The position numbers were made by a program, and so were the translations under genes. DNA of 39,631 nucleotides, taken from assembly GCA_017613595.1 (NCBI GenBank), contig JAGADM010000060.1:1-39631 (forward strand). Direction: 5' to 3'. The notes beneath the pieces were generated by a model, which was not told the origin of the DNA, did not search any database, and was given only the letters and a program-made list of their open reading frames with translations. The stretch comes from Lachnospiraceae bacterium. Its GTDB lineage: Bacteria > Bacillota_A > Clostridia > Lachnospirales > Lachnospiraceae. Numbering within the stretch: position 1 is the first letter of the stretch; every line of letters starts with the position of its first letter. Shown piece by piece: positions 16,345 to 24,397 of the stretch.

Positions 16345-16418
16345 TGCACCTGAAGGGATTCGAACCCCCGACCATCAGCTTCGGAAGCTGCTACTCTATC
16401 CAGCTGAGCTACAAGTGC
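16345..16418 (-). tRNA. tRNA-Arg(CCG)
   Basis: On the minus strand: acceptor GCACTTG/CAGGTGC with A73, D arm GCTC/GAGT, anticodon loop TTCCGAA giving anticodon CCG (reads CGG), and T arm with loop TTCGAAT. CCA is not encoded. It has its own promoter and a terminator. Confidence 0.94.
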
Positions 16419-16431
16419 AGAAGCGAACTTT

Positions 16432-16460
16432 ATTATACAATGATAAGCCGGGAAATGCAA
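16432..16460 (-). promoter_or_regulatory. Promoter of tRNA-Arg(CCG)
   Basis: On the minus strand, TTGCAT (16455-16460) and TATAAT (16432-16437) with a 17-nt spacer, ending 13 nt before the tRNA 5-prime end. Confidence 0.82.
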
Positions 16461-16480
16461 GAGTAAAAACACCCGGATTC

Positions 16481-16509
16481 TTGCCTGCGGGGCAGCATCG
16501 TGGTATAAT
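16481..16509 (+). promoter_or_regulatory. Promoter of the NUDIX hydrolase gene
   Basis: TTGCCT (16481-16486) and TATAAT (16504-16509) with a 17-nt spacer, divergent from the tRNA-Arg promoter. Confidence 0.8.
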
Positions 16510-16553
16510 TCCCGTGTATCGAAAATACGAAGACGGTGCGGAGGAAGGAACCG

Positions 16554-17033
16554 ATGAAGACACCCGAACTCACAACCTTATGCTATCTGGAGCGGGAAGG
16601 ACAGTATCTGATGCTGCACCGCGTGAAGAAGGAGAACGACATCAATAAGGACAAATTTATCGGTGTCGGCGGACATTTTCTGTACGGGGAGAGCCCCGAT
16701 GAGTGCCTGTGCCGCGAAGTGCTTGAGGAGACCGGACTGACGCTTACCTCGTTCCGGGCAAGGGGGATTGTCACATTTGTCTACGGTGATGACGTCGTGG
16801 AGTATATGCATCTTTATACGGCCGACGCATGGGACGGCGAGATGCGGGAATGCGACGAAGGAAATCTCGTATGGGTGGAGAAGGAGCGCATCTGTGAACT
16901 GCCGGTTTGGGAGGGAGATAAGGTGTTCTTCCGGCTGTTAGCGGACGAGGAGCCGTTCTTCTCGCTGAAACTGGTATATACGAAAGACGACCGTCTGACG
17001 GAAGTCCGTCTGAACGGTGAGGTGATTAAATGA
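16554..17033 (+). CDS. NUDIX hydrolase (MutT-like, 8-oxo-dGTP diphosphatase type)
   Basis: A 159-residue enzyme expected to hydrolyse an oxidised or other nucleoside diphosphate derivative with Mg2+. The NUDIX box is complete (residues 40-62): Gly40, Glu46, then REVLEETGL at 54-62. The N-terminal LCYLEREGQYLMLHR pattern and GVGGHF are typical of MutT/YtkD-like sanitising enzymes. GGAGGAAGG lies just upstream of ATG 16554; a GTG at 16536 overlaps that site and is rejected. It is monocistronic, with its own promoter and a terminator that begins within the stop codon. The substrate is inferred from the family. Confidence 0.88.
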   Translation: MKTPELTTLCYLEREGQYLMLHRVKKENDINKDKFIGVGGHFLYGESPDECLCREVLEETGLTLTSFRARGIVTFVYGDDVVEYMHLYTADAWDGEMRECDEGNLVWVEKERICELPVWEGDKVFFRLLADEEPFFSLKLVYTKDDRLTEVRLNGEVIK

Positions 17034-17060
17034 CCGGATTCCTGCGGGAGTCCGGTTTTT
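17033..17060 (+). terminator. Intrinsic terminator of the NUDIX gene
   Basis: A 10-bp stem (17033-17042 with 17047-17056) with one wobble pair, a TGCG loop and a run of five T residues (17056-17060). The stem starts at the last base of the stop codon. Confidence 0.85.
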
Positions 17061-17082
17061 GATTTCCGATGCGCCTCCGCGC

Positions 17083-17111
17083 TTGCGGCGTTTCATGGTT
17101 TGTGGTATAAT
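17083..17111 (+). promoter_or_regulatory. Promoter of the cyclophilin lipoprotein gene
   Basis: TTGCGG (17083-17088) and TATAAT (17106-17111) with a 17-nt spacer; the leader to ATG 17145 is about 27 nt. Confidence 0.75.
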
Positions 17112-17144
17112 AAAACGGAATATACGAAGTTACGGGAACGGAAT

Positions 17145-17963
17145 ATGAGGAATCGTTACAACGGACAATCGAAGCGCGTGAGAGCATTGTTTTTAATGAC
17201 AATGCTTATTCTCTGCATCGTTCTTTCCGCATGCGGTAAGAAAAAGAAACCGACCGGAACGCCGACGCCCGTTCCGACTGAGGAACAGCGGACGCCGTCG
17301 GAGGCTTCGCAGACCGCGGATGCGCAGAAGATTTACCAGTTTGCCGCTCCGAAGACCGGAGATATTCTCGTGAAGATCAACGTGAAGAAATACGGAACAA
17401 TCACAATCAAGCTGTTTCCGGAAGAGGCCCCCAAGGCCGTAGAGAACTTTAAGGCGCTCGCGGACCAGGGCTGCTATAACAATATCAAATTCAGCCGCAT
17501 TGTCGCCGACTACATGATCCAGTCGGGAACGGCGCAGGGCTATACATCGAGCATATACGGCGGCGGATTCGAAGTCGAAACATCCGACAAGCTGATGCCG
17601 GTGCGCGGTGCGCTCTGCATGGCGGATGCCGGCGAGGACGGAACCAACACGAGCTCGTTCTTCATCGTACAGACGAAGGCTTCCGTGCTCCGAAACCTGA
17701 GCGAGCCGCTCGATGCGCGGTACCAGATGACATTTTCCGACTATCTGAAGGAAGCATACAATACGAAGCTGACGGACGAGCAGCTGAACTTCTTCTATAC
17801 ATACGGCGGTGCGCCGTGGCTTTACGGACACCAGACCGTCTTCGGACAGGTGGTGGACGGCTTTGACGTTTTAGATACGATCAGTGAGGCAAAGGTGACG
17901 TCGCAGTGCGTACCGAACCCGGGTATCTTCATTGAATCGATCACGGTCGAAACCGTGCAGTAG
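17145..17963 (+). CDS. Lipoprotein peptidyl-prolyl cis-trans isomerase (cyclophilin type)
   Basis: A 272-residue exported foldase. The N-terminus has a basic start, a hydrophobic core and a lipobox LSAC with Cys30, so it should be lipid-anchored outside the membrane. A Lys/Pro/Thr-rich spacer (about 31-65) leads to the cyclophilin domain. That domain shows FSRIVADYMIQSG with the catalytic Arg and Gln, SSFFIVQ, and the Trp of PWLYGHQTVFGQVVDG. About 50 residues are inserted between SSFFIVQ and the Trp motif compared with minimal cyclophilins. ATG 17145 fits a normal signal peptide and the promoter; the ribosome site (ACGGGA) is weak. It likely assists folding of exported proteins. Confidence 0.9.
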   Translation: MRNRYNGQSKRVRALFLMTMLILCIVLSACGKKKKPTGTPTPVPTEEQRTPSEASQTADAQKIYQFAAPKTGDILVKINVKKYGTITIKLFPEEAPKAVENFKALADQGCYNNIKFSRIVADYMIQSGTAQGYTSSIYGGGFEVETSDKLMPVRGALCMADAGEDGTNTSSFFIVQTKASVLRNLSEPLDARYQMTFSDYLKEAYNTKLTDEQLNFFYTYGGAPWLYGHQTVFGQVVDGFDVLDTISEAKVTSQCVPNPGIFIESITVETVQ

Positions 17964-18016
17964 AAACCCCGCCGGGCCGCGGAATACTTAGGCGTTTCGC
18001 AGATTATTACGGTGTT

Positions 18017-18031
18017 GTTCACATTTTGAAC
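18017..18031. promoter_or_regulatory. Inverted repeat over the response-regulator -35 region
   Basis: GTTCA (18017-18021), a 5-nt spacer and TGAAC (18027-18031) form a perfect inverted repeat covering most of the -35 box. It could be an operator, possibly for the regulator encoded just downstream. Confidence 0.4.
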
Positions 18032-18046
18032 ATAGGCATTTATTAT
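18018..18046 (+). promoter_or_regulatory. Promoter of the response-regulator gene
   Basis: TTCACA (18018-18023) and TATTAT (18041-18046) with a 17-nt spacer, about 47 nt before the ATG. Confidence 0.6.
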
Positions 18047-18092
18047 CTTTACAGTAAGACAATGCAGATGGATATGCGGAAAGGAAACCGAT

Positions 18093-18761
18093 ATGGATGA
18101 GATTCGTGTTCTTGTAGTGGATGATGAGGCCCGGATGAGGAAACTGGTATGCGATTTCCTGCAGAAGAGAGGATATATTACGATCGAGGCTGAGGACGGC
18201 GCGCGTGCCGTCGAACTGTTCTTTGAAAAGAAGAACATCGACCTCGTTCTTCTGGATGTCATGATGCCGAAGATGGACGGCTGGGAGGTCTGCAAGGAGA
18301 TCCGGCAGTATTCCAAGGTACCGATCATCATGCTGACCGCGAAATCCGAAGAGCGCGACGAGCTGCTCGGGTTCAAACTCGGTGTTGACGAGTATGTCTC
18401 GAAACCGTTCAGCCCGAAGATTCTTATGGCGCGTGTAGACGCGATTTTACGCCGTACTACTTCTGTAGAAGAAAACTGTGAGGCGGGCGGGATCGTCATC
18501 GATAAGACCGCTCATCAGGTTACGATCGACGGCAAGCCGATCGAGTTAAGCGTAAAGGAGTTCGAGCTTCTTTCCTACTTTGTTACGAACCGCGGCGTTG
18601 CCCTTTCCCGCGAGAAGATATTGAATAACGTCTGGAATTACGATTATTTCGGCGATGCCAGAACGATCGATACACACGTCAAGAAACTCCGCAGCAAACT
18701 CGGAGAGAAGGGCGAGTATATCAAAACCATATGGGGTATGGGATATAAGTTCGATTATTGA
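18093..18761 (+). CDS. OmpR/PhoB-family response regulator
   Basis: A 222-residue two-component regulator. The receiver domain (about 4-118) has the acidic pair Asp10-Asp11, the phospho-acceptor Asp55 (LLDVMMPKMDGW), Thr82 and Lys104 (SKPFSP). The C-terminal winged helix (about 128-222) carries the usual VKEFELLSYF and DYFGDARTIDTHVKKLRSKL patterns. GGAAAGG lies before the ATG. The partner histidine kinase begins 90 nt downstream, but a terminator-like hairpin lies between the two genes. The target genes and signal are unknown. Confidence 0.93.
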   Translation: MDEIRVLVVDDEARMRKLVCDFLQKRGYITIEAEDGARAVELFFEKKNIDLVLLDVMMPKMDGWEVCKEIRQYSKVPIIMLTAKSEERDELLGFKLGVDEYVSKPFSPKILMARVDAILRRTTSVEENCEAGGIVIDKTAHQVTIDGKPIELSVKEFELLSYFVTNRGVALSREKILNNVWNYDYFGDARTIDTHVKKLRSKLGEKGEYIKTIWGMGYKFDY

Positions 18762-18780
18762 ATCCCCGTCAGCCTTTTCT

Positions 18781-18806
18781 GCCCTGTGTAACAACAGGGC
18801 ATTTTT
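18781..18806 (+). terminator. Terminator or attenuator between response regulator and kinase
   Basis: A 7-bp GC-rich stem GCCCTGT/ACAGGGC (18781-18787 with 18794-18800) with a GTAACA loop, followed by ATTTTTCG. It sits inside the two-component gene pair, 19 nt after the regulator stop and 45 nt before the kinase start. Confidence 0.7.
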
Positions 18807-18851
18807 CGATTTTCAGAAGCAGTCTTATAAGGCTGCGGGAAAGCAGGTAAC

Positions 18852-20459
18852 ATGTACAGAGCAAGAGCGAAAACACTTCGTGTGAAAATGGTAGTCGCAT
18901 TTGTCCTGGTCACGTCCGCGCTTCTTTTTGCGACGTGGCTGATGACGAAATTCGTTCTGCCGAAGGTGTATCTGAAATCCAAGCTGAACGACCTGACGAG
19001 CACGTTTGAGACCGTGGAAGCCATACTTATGCAGAGCGACGGGTACGGCGATGATACGGCGTCAAGCCTCGACAGTCTCATGGCCGGCAAGAATATGATG
19101 CTTGTCATAAAGGACGGCAAGCGCGTGATCATGGCCAATCCGCTCTATTCGAACGGAACAAGGCGCGTGCAGGACCGCCTGGACGAAATTCTGCTCGAGC
19201 GGAATCCGTTCGGACTGAAGAGGGACCCGTCCTGGGACAAGAAGATGCTCCGTAAGACGGACAGCTATGAGATTTACGAGATGGTTGCCGCCGATAAGGA
19301 AGACGAAGACGGGGTGTTCAACAGCAGCAGTGAAAGCGGCGCGAAGCCATCCCAGCATAGTGAAAAGACGGGCGGAACCTATATCGATCTGTTCGGTATC
19401 GTCGGAGAAGGCGAAGCTTATTACGTCTACCTGAGCAGCGATTACGAAAGTATTTCGAAAGCGACCGGTATCGCGACGAACTTCCAGTTCAAGGTCGCGG
19501 TCGGCATTCTTGTCGTGGCGGCGTTCGTAATCTTCCTTCTCTGTAAGATCATCACGCGTCCGATCGAAGACATGTCGAAGGCAGCCGAGAAGATGTGCCG
19601 GCTCGATTTCAACGCACACTGTCCGGAGGACCGCAACGATGAAATCGGCGAACTCGGCCGGTCGCTGAATGTGCTGTCGGAACGTCTTGAGAAGACGATT
19701 GCCGACCTGAAGCAGGCAAATAACGAACTCGAACGCGACATCAGGAAGAAAGAGGAGATCGAGTCAATGCGGCGCGACTTCATTTCCAATGTTTCGCACG
19801 AGTTGAAGACCCCGATCGCCCTGATCCAGGGATACGCGGAAGGTCTGCAGGATAACGTTAACGACGACGCGGAAAGCCGCAACTATTACTGTGACGTTAT
19901 CATCGACGAAGCAGGCAAGATGAACAGTATCGTCCGCAAGCTCCTGTCGCTGAACCAGCTGGAGTACGGCGAGCAGGCGCTCGAGTACGACCGCTTTGAT
20001 ATTTTCGACGTGCTGCGCGGCGTTCTGCGCGATACGGAGATCCTTGAAAAACAGCAGAACGTAAAGGTGACGCTGTACGGCGAAGGACCCTGCTATGTAT
20101 GGGCCGACGAGTACCGGATCGAGGAAGTCGTGACCAATTACATCAGCAACGCGTTCCATCATGTCGGCCTCTCGAAAGAGATTGCCGTATCCGTGAAAAA
20201 AACAGATGCAGTCGTGCGCGTTTCCGTGTATAATACAGGTGAGCGTATTCCCGAAGAAGACCTCGATAAAGTCTGGATTAAGTTCTATAAAGTGGACAAG
20301 GCGAGAACGAGGGAATACGGCGGCACCGGAATCGGCCTTTCGGTTGTTAAGGCGGTTATGGACGCGCACAACCAGAAGTGCGGCGTGATCAACCACGAAG
20401 GCGGCGTCGAGTTCTGGTTCGAACTGGAATCGGCGGACGACGAGCGGCCGAGGCAGTAA
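18852..20459 (+). CDS. Sensor histidine kinase with HAMP domain
   Basis: A 535-residue membrane kinase. TM1 (about 13-35) and TM2 (about 212-232) enclose an extracellular sensor region of about 175 residues with an Asp/Glu/Ser-rich stretch. A HAMP domain (about 235-287) and coiled coil lead to the HisKA motif SNVSHELKTP with phospho-acceptor His316. The ATPase domain has an N box (TNYISNAF, near 428-435), a G1 box reading YNTGERIP in place of the more common DxGxG, and GGTGIGLSVVK (490-500). The plan resembles VanS/BaeS-type kinases. It follows its response regulator, with a hairpin between. The ribosome site (GCAGGTAAC) is weak. The sensed signal is not predictable. Confidence 0.9.
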   Translation: MYRARAKTLRVKMVVAFVLVTSALLFATWLMTKFVLPKVYLKSKLNDLTSTFETVEAILMQSDGYGDDTASSLDSLMAGKNMMLVIKDGKRVIMANPLYSNGTRRVQDRLDEILLERNPFGLKRDPSWDKKMLRKTDSYEIYEMVAADKEDEDGVFNSSSESGAKPSQHSEKTGGTYIDLFGIVGEGEAYYVYLSSDYESISKATGIATNFQFKVAVGILVVAAFVIFLLCKIITRPIEDMSKAAEKMCRLDFNAHCPEDRNDEIGELGRSLNVLSERLEKTIADLKQANNELERDIRKKEEIESMRRDFISNVSHELKTPIALIQGYAEGLQDNVNDDAESRNYYCDVIIDEAGKMNSIVRKLLSLNQLEYGEQALEYDRFDIFDVLRGVLRDTEILEKQQNVKVTLYGEGPCYVWADEYRIEEVVTNYISNAFHHVGLSKEIAVSVKKTDAVVRVSVYNTGERIPEEDLDKVWIKFYKVDKARTREYGGTGIGLSVVKAVMDAHNQKCGVINHEGGVEFWFELESADDERPRQ

Positions 20460-20498
20460 GAAGAAAGCGATGGACGGACAGCCGTGTCGGAAATACGA

Positions 20499-20560
20499 GG
20501 GCGCTGATCGTCCGGAACAGTAAAGCAGGAACCCGCGGGCGCTGTGCGTCCGAAACAATA
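20499..20560 (+). repeat. Short imperfect tandem repeat before hisH
   Basis: Two 24-nt copies (20499-20522 and 20537-20560), 38 nt apart, share GGGCGCTG..CGTCCG.AACA.TA with four mismatches. The second copy ends just before the hisH ribosome binding site. Confidence 0.5.
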
Positions 20561-20572
20561 GAGGAGACGAAA

Positions 20573-21178
20573 ATGATAGCAGTGATCGATTATGATGCCG
20601 GCAACATCCGGAGCGTGGAGCATGCCCTTGCGGCGCTGAAGTTTCCCGCCGTTGTTACCCGCGACCCCGCGGTGATCCGGAAAGCCGATAAAGTCATCCT
20701 TCCCGGCGTCGGCGCGTTCGGGGACGCGATGGATAAACTGAACAACTACGGACTTACGGACGTGATCCGCGAAGCCGTCGCGGCGGGAAAGCCGTTTCTC
20801 GGAATCTGCCTCGGACTGCAGCTTATGTTCGATGAGAGCGAAGAGACGCCCGGCGTAAAGGGATTGTCGTTACTCCCGGGTAAGATCGTACGGATCCCGG
20901 AAGGCGGCGGACGCAAGATCCCGCATATCGGATGGAACGATCTGTCCTTCCCGAAGAAGGGACGCCTGTTCGACGGCATTCCGGAAGGCAGCTATGTGTA
21001 CTTTGTCCACTCCTATTATCTCGAGGCGAAGAACGAAAGTGACGTAGCGGCAACGACCGAATACGGCGCGCACATCCATGCGGCGGTGGAGCACGGAAAC
21101 ATCTTCGCGTGCCAGTTCCACCCGGAGAAGAGCGGTGATGTCGGCCTCCGCATTTTGAAGAATTTCGGAGACCTGTAG
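20573..21178 (+). CDS. hisH: Imidazole glycerol phosphate synthase, glutaminase subunit HisH
   Basis: A 201-residue class I glutamine amidotransferase that supplies ammonia to HisF in histidine synthesis. The catalytic triad is present: Cys79 in GICLGLQLMF, and His183 and Glu185 in CQFHPEKSG. The PGVGAFGDAM oxyanion region (44-53) is normal. ATG 20573 is chosen for the GAGGAG site upstream and because a longer open frame before it is highly basic and lies over the end of the kinase gene. It is followed 57 nt later by hisF. Confidence 0.95.
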   Translation: MIAVIDYDAGNIRSVEHALAALKFPAVVTRDPAVIRKADKVILPGVGAFGDAMDKLNNYGLTDVIREAVAAGKPFLGICLGLQLMFDESEETPGVKGLSLLPGKIVRIPEGGGRKIPHIGWNDLSFPKKGRLFDGIPEGSYVYFVHSYYLEAKNESDVAATTEYGAHIHAAVEHGNIFACQFHPEKSGDVGLRILKNFGDL

Positions 21179-21235
21179 GACGATAAAGGATAACGGTCCG
21201 GTACACGGAAACGGTGCCGGCGAGAGGATAACAGT

Positions 21236-21994
21236 ATGTTTACGAAGCGTATCATTCCCTGCCTCGACGTTCACAACGGACGCGTGGTCAAGGGTATCAA
21301 TTTTGTGAATCTGCGCGACGCGGGCGACCCGGTTGAGGTCGGCAGAGCCTACGGCGAAGCCGATGCGGACGAGCTTGTGTTTCTCGATATCACGGCTTCC
21401 TCGGATGCCCGTGAGATTCGTGCGGAGATGGTAAGAAGAGTTGCCGAGACGGTATTCATTCCCTTTACCGTCGGCGGCGGAATCCGTACCGTGGACGACT
21501 TCCGGATGATCCTCCGCGAGGGCGCGGACAAGGTTGCCGTAAACTCGGCGGCCATTATGGATCCGGAACTCATAAGCCGCGCTGCGGACAAGTTCGGAAG
21601 CCAGTGCGTGGTGTGCGCGATCGACGCGAAGCGTTCGGATGACGGCACGTTCCACGTGTTCAAAAACGGCGGCCGCATTGACATGGGACTGGATGCGATC
21701 GAGTGGGCGAAGAAGGCGGAACGCCTCGGCGCCGGAGAGATCCTTTTAACCAGCATGGACTGTGACGGCACGAAGGACGGCTACGACCTCGAGCTTACCA
21801 GAAAGGTTTCGGATGCCGTTAAGATTCCGGTTATCGCCTCGGGCGGGGCCGGCCGGATGGAGCATTTTTATGACGCGCTCACCGTCGGCGGAGCGGATGC
21901 CGCTCTGGCCGCGACGCTGTTCCACTATAAGGAGATGGAGATCGACCAGCTGAAGGAATACCTCCGCGGAAGAGGAGTCAGCGTCCGCTTATAA
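21236..21994 (+). CDS. hisF: Imidazole glycerol phosphate synthase, cyclase subunit HisF
   Basis: A 252-residue TIM-barrel enzyme that uses ammonia from HisH to form imidazole glycerol phosphate and AICAR. The catalytic acids Asp11 ([15 protein letters not shown]) and Asp130 (AIDAKR) are present, as are the phosphate-binding loops VGGGIR (79-84) and SGGAG. Length is typical. Only hisH and hisF are present here; the other his genes are not in the window. Confidence 0.97.
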   Translation: MFTKRIIPCLDVHNGRVVKGINFVNLRDAGDPVEVGRAYGEADADELVFLDITASSDAREIRAEMVRRVAETVFIPFTVGGGIRTVDDFRMILREGADKVAVNSAAIMDPELISRAADKFGSQCVVCAIDAKRSDDGTFHVFKNGGRIDMGLDAIEWAKKAERLGAGEILLTSMDCDGTKDGYDLELTRKVSDAVKIPVIASGGAGRMEHFYDALTVGGADAALAATLFHYKEMEIDQLKEYLRGRGVSVRL

Positions 21995-22014
21995 ATCCGA
22001 AAGGAGAACCGCAA

Positions 22015-22686
22015 ATGGGACCGATTGACGAATGGCTTCCGGCCATCGGCGAAGAGTTTTCAAAGGACTATTACCGGAAACTCGGACGGATCGTAAACAG
22101 CGAATACGCGAAATACACTGTCTATCCGGCCAAAGAGGACATCTACACGGCATTCCGGCTGAGTCCGCTTTCGAAGGTCAAGGTTGTGATTCTCGGGCAG
22201 GATCCGTACCATGAACCGGGACAGGCGCACGGCCTGTGTTTCTCGGTGAAACCGGGCGTGGACATCCCGCCTTCGCTTAAAAACATTTATCAGGGACTGC
22301 ATGACGAACTCGGCTGCGAAATCCCGAATAACGGGTATCTCGTCAAATGGGCCGAGCAGGGCGTGCTTCTTCTCAATACGGTGCTTACCGTAAGGGCGCA
22401 CCAGGCATTTTCCCACCGCGATATCGGATGGGAGACGTTCACGGACGCCGTGATCGCCGCTCTTAACAAGGAGAACCGGCCGATCGTATTCCTGCTCTGG
22501 GGCAGTCCCGCGCAGCGGAAAGCGGCGATGCTCAACAACCCGAACCATCTGATCCTGAAGGCGCCTCATCCGAGTCCGCTTTCGGCATACCGGGGATTTT
22601 TCGGCTGCGGCCATTTCGCGAAAACGAACGAGTTCCTTACGGAGCACGGGCTTGCACCGATTGATTGGCAGATCGAAAACATTTAA
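22015..22686 (+). CDS. ung: Uracil-DNA glycosylase (family 1)
   Basis: A 223-residue repair enzyme that removes uracil from DNA. Motif A is GQDPYH (61-66, catalytic Asp63) and motif B is HPSPLSA (185-191, catalytic His185). The uracil-pocket sequence GLCFSV and the NTVLTVR segment match family 1. AAGGAG precedes the ATG, and the gene starts 20 nt after hisF, so it is likely in the same transcript. Confidence 0.97.
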   Translation: MGPIDEWLPAIGEEFSKDYYRKLGRIVNSEYAKYTVYPAKEDIYTAFRLSPLSKVKVVILGQDPYHEPGQAHGLCFSVKPGVDIPPSLKNIYQGLHDELGCEIPNNGYLVKWAEQGVLLLNTVLTVRAHQAFSHRDIGWETFTDAVIAALNKENRPIVFLLWGSPAQRKAAMLNNPNHLILKAPHPSPLSAYRGFFGCGHFAKTNEFLTEHGLAPIDWQIENI

Positions 22687-22700
22687 CACAGGGGGATATT

Positions 22701-23561
22701 ATGGCGGAAATCTATTCGGACATTTCCTATCACGACCTGCACCCTACCATCTGGTACGCGAGCCGGGTACACGATTCACGGTTCGCGCACTACCACTCGC
22801 ACAAATGCATCGAAATCGCATTTGTCCTTGCCGGCAAGGGGCAGTATTTCGTTGACGGAAAGACCTACGACGTCAAGCAGGGCGACCTTCTCGTATGCAA
22901 TCCCGGCGTAATGCATCAGAGCATTATAACGGATCCGAACGATCCGACGCTCGAATTTGTATGCGGATTCTCCGACATCCATCTTCATGACATGCCGGAA
23001 AATACGATCATTCCCCCGGGCGGTACGCCGATCCTTGCGCTTTCAAGCGAGAACAAGAGGGAAGTCAGCCGCTGCTGCTATGAGATCATCGAGGAATACA
23101 ACTCGAACGAGCCCGGACGCTATTACATGATCCAGGCGCAGATGATGCGTATCATCGTGCTCATATTCCGTACGCTGTACGGCAACCGTAAGAGCGACAC
23201 GAAGGGCATGAACTTCGAGAGCTATTCGAAGGGCTATGTGGCGAAGAATCTTCTCGAGTACCTGAACGAGAACTATTCGCAGCACATTTCCCTCGACCAG
23301 ATTGCAAAGAACATGTACTTAAGCCCGGTATACATCTCAAAGATCTTCAAGGAGAAGACCGGCGACTCGCCGATCAACTACCTCATAAAGATGCGTCTCG
23401 AGAAGGCAAAGGACATGCTGGAGGACGGCCGCGGCAGCATCCGCAGCATCTCCGCGCTTGTCGGCTACGACGACGTATATCATTTCAGCAAACTGTTCAA
23501 GAAGCATTTCGGTATGTCTCCGATGCAGTACCGTAAGAAGGCTATGGAAGAAGAGGAATAG
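22701..23561 (+). CDS. AraC-family transcriptional regulator with cupin sensor domain
   Basis: A 286-residue regulator. The N-terminal cupin (about 15-110) has HYHSHKCIEIAFVLAGKG and GDLLVCNPGVMHQ, the usual ligand-binding fold of this class. The C-terminal double helix-turn-helix (about 185-280) shows ISLDQIAKNMYLSPVYISKIF and VGYDDVYHFSKLFKKHFGMSP. ATG 22701 is preferred because CAGGGGGA lies 4-5 nt upstream; an earlier in-frame start lies inside ung. It starts 14 nt after ung. The ligand and targets are unknown; no sugar-use operon adjoins it. Confidence 0.9.
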   Translation: MAEIYSDISYHDLHPTIWYASRVHDSRFAHYHSHKCIEIAFVLAGKGQYFVDGKTYDVKQGDLLVCNPGVMHQSIITDPNDPTLEFVCGFSDIHLHDMPENTIIPPGGTPILALSSENKREVSRCCYEIIEEYNSNEPGRYYMIQAQMMRIIVLIFRTLYGNRKSDTKGMNFESYSKGYVAKNLLEYLNENYSQHISLDQIAKNMYLSPVYISKIFKEKTGDSPINYLIKMRLEKAKDMLEDGRGSIRSISALVGYDDVYHFSKLFKKHFGMSPMQYRKKAMEEEE

Positions 23562-23613
23562 CGGTGCCCGGAAGTACATAATATCCGGTGTCAGCTGACG
23601 GAAAGGAGAAATC

Positions 23614-24366
23614 ATGGACGGGAATATCAGAACACTCACGGAATGGCTCAGAGAGTCGGATAACATTGTATTTTTCGGCGGTGCCGGCGTTTCGACGGCG
23701 AGCAATATCCCGGACTTCCGGAGCTCGAACGGCCTGTATGTCCGCAAGCTGAACCGCCAGTGCTCCCCGGAGGAGATGGTTTCGCATACTTTCCTTGTAC
23801 GTCACACCGAGGAGTTTTTCGATTTTTACAAAAAGTATCTTGTCTATCCCGAGGCAAAGCCGAACCCGGCGCATTACGCGCTTGCGGAGCTTGAGGAGAT
23901 GGGCAAGCTGAAAGCCATTGTGACACAGAACATCGACGGCCTGCACCAGATGGCCGGCTCGAAGGAAGTTTACGAGATTCACGGAACCGTTCACAAGAAC
24001 TACTGCGTTTCCTGCGGCAAGCAGTTTGACGCGGATTACGTGATGAACTGCGAAGGCGTTCCGAAGTGCGATGCGTGCGGTCACATGGTGCGGCCGGATG
24101 TCGTTCTTTACGAAGAAGGACTTTCGGACTGGCTGATGAGTCAGAGCGTGCGGGCAATCCGCAACGCCGACATGCTGATCATCGGCGGAACTTCGCTTGT
24201 CGTATATCCGGCAGCGGGACTCATCCAGTATTTCCGCGGAAAGAAGCTGGTTCTGATCAATAAGAGCGAAACGCCCGCCGATTCAATGGCAGGGCTTGTC
24301 ATTCATGACGATATCGCAAAAGTGCTGCGCGAAGCAGTGGACGGTCTGAAAGAAGACCGCGAGTGA
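23614..24366 (+). CDS. NAD-dependent protein deacylase, Sir2 family (class U-like)
   Basis: A 250-residue sirtuin that removes acyl groups from lysines using NAD. It shows GAGVSTASNIPDFRS (23-37), TQNIDGLH (104-111), catalytic His123 in EIHGTV, and four zinc-binding cysteines (131, 134, 152, 155). The NGLYVRK segment lacks the Tyr-Arg pair of desuccinylating class III enzymes, so it resembles the Sir2Tm-type deacetylases. AAGGAG precedes the ATG. It lies between the AraC regulator and ftsH. Confidence 0.94.
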   Translation: MDGNIRTLTEWLRESDNIVFFGGAGVSTASNIPDFRSSNGLYVRKLNRQCSPEEMVSHTFLVRHTEEFFDFYKKYLVYPEAKPNPAHYALAELEEMGKLKAIVTQNIDGLHQMAGSKEVYEIHGTVHKNYCVSCGKQFDADYVMNCEGVPKCDACGHMVRPDVVLYEEGLSDWLMSQSVRAIRNADMLIIGGTSLVVYPAAGLIQYFRGKKLVLINKSETPADSMAGLVIHDDIAKVLREAVDGLKEDRE

Positions 24367-24397
24367 GGGGAGAATAATACACATCCGGAGGTGAAAC

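Noticed and set aside
20378..20572. A 65-residue N-terminal extension of HisH
   Set aside because: It is highly basic, overlaps the kinase gene, and the ATG at 20573 has a good ribosome site and matches the family start.
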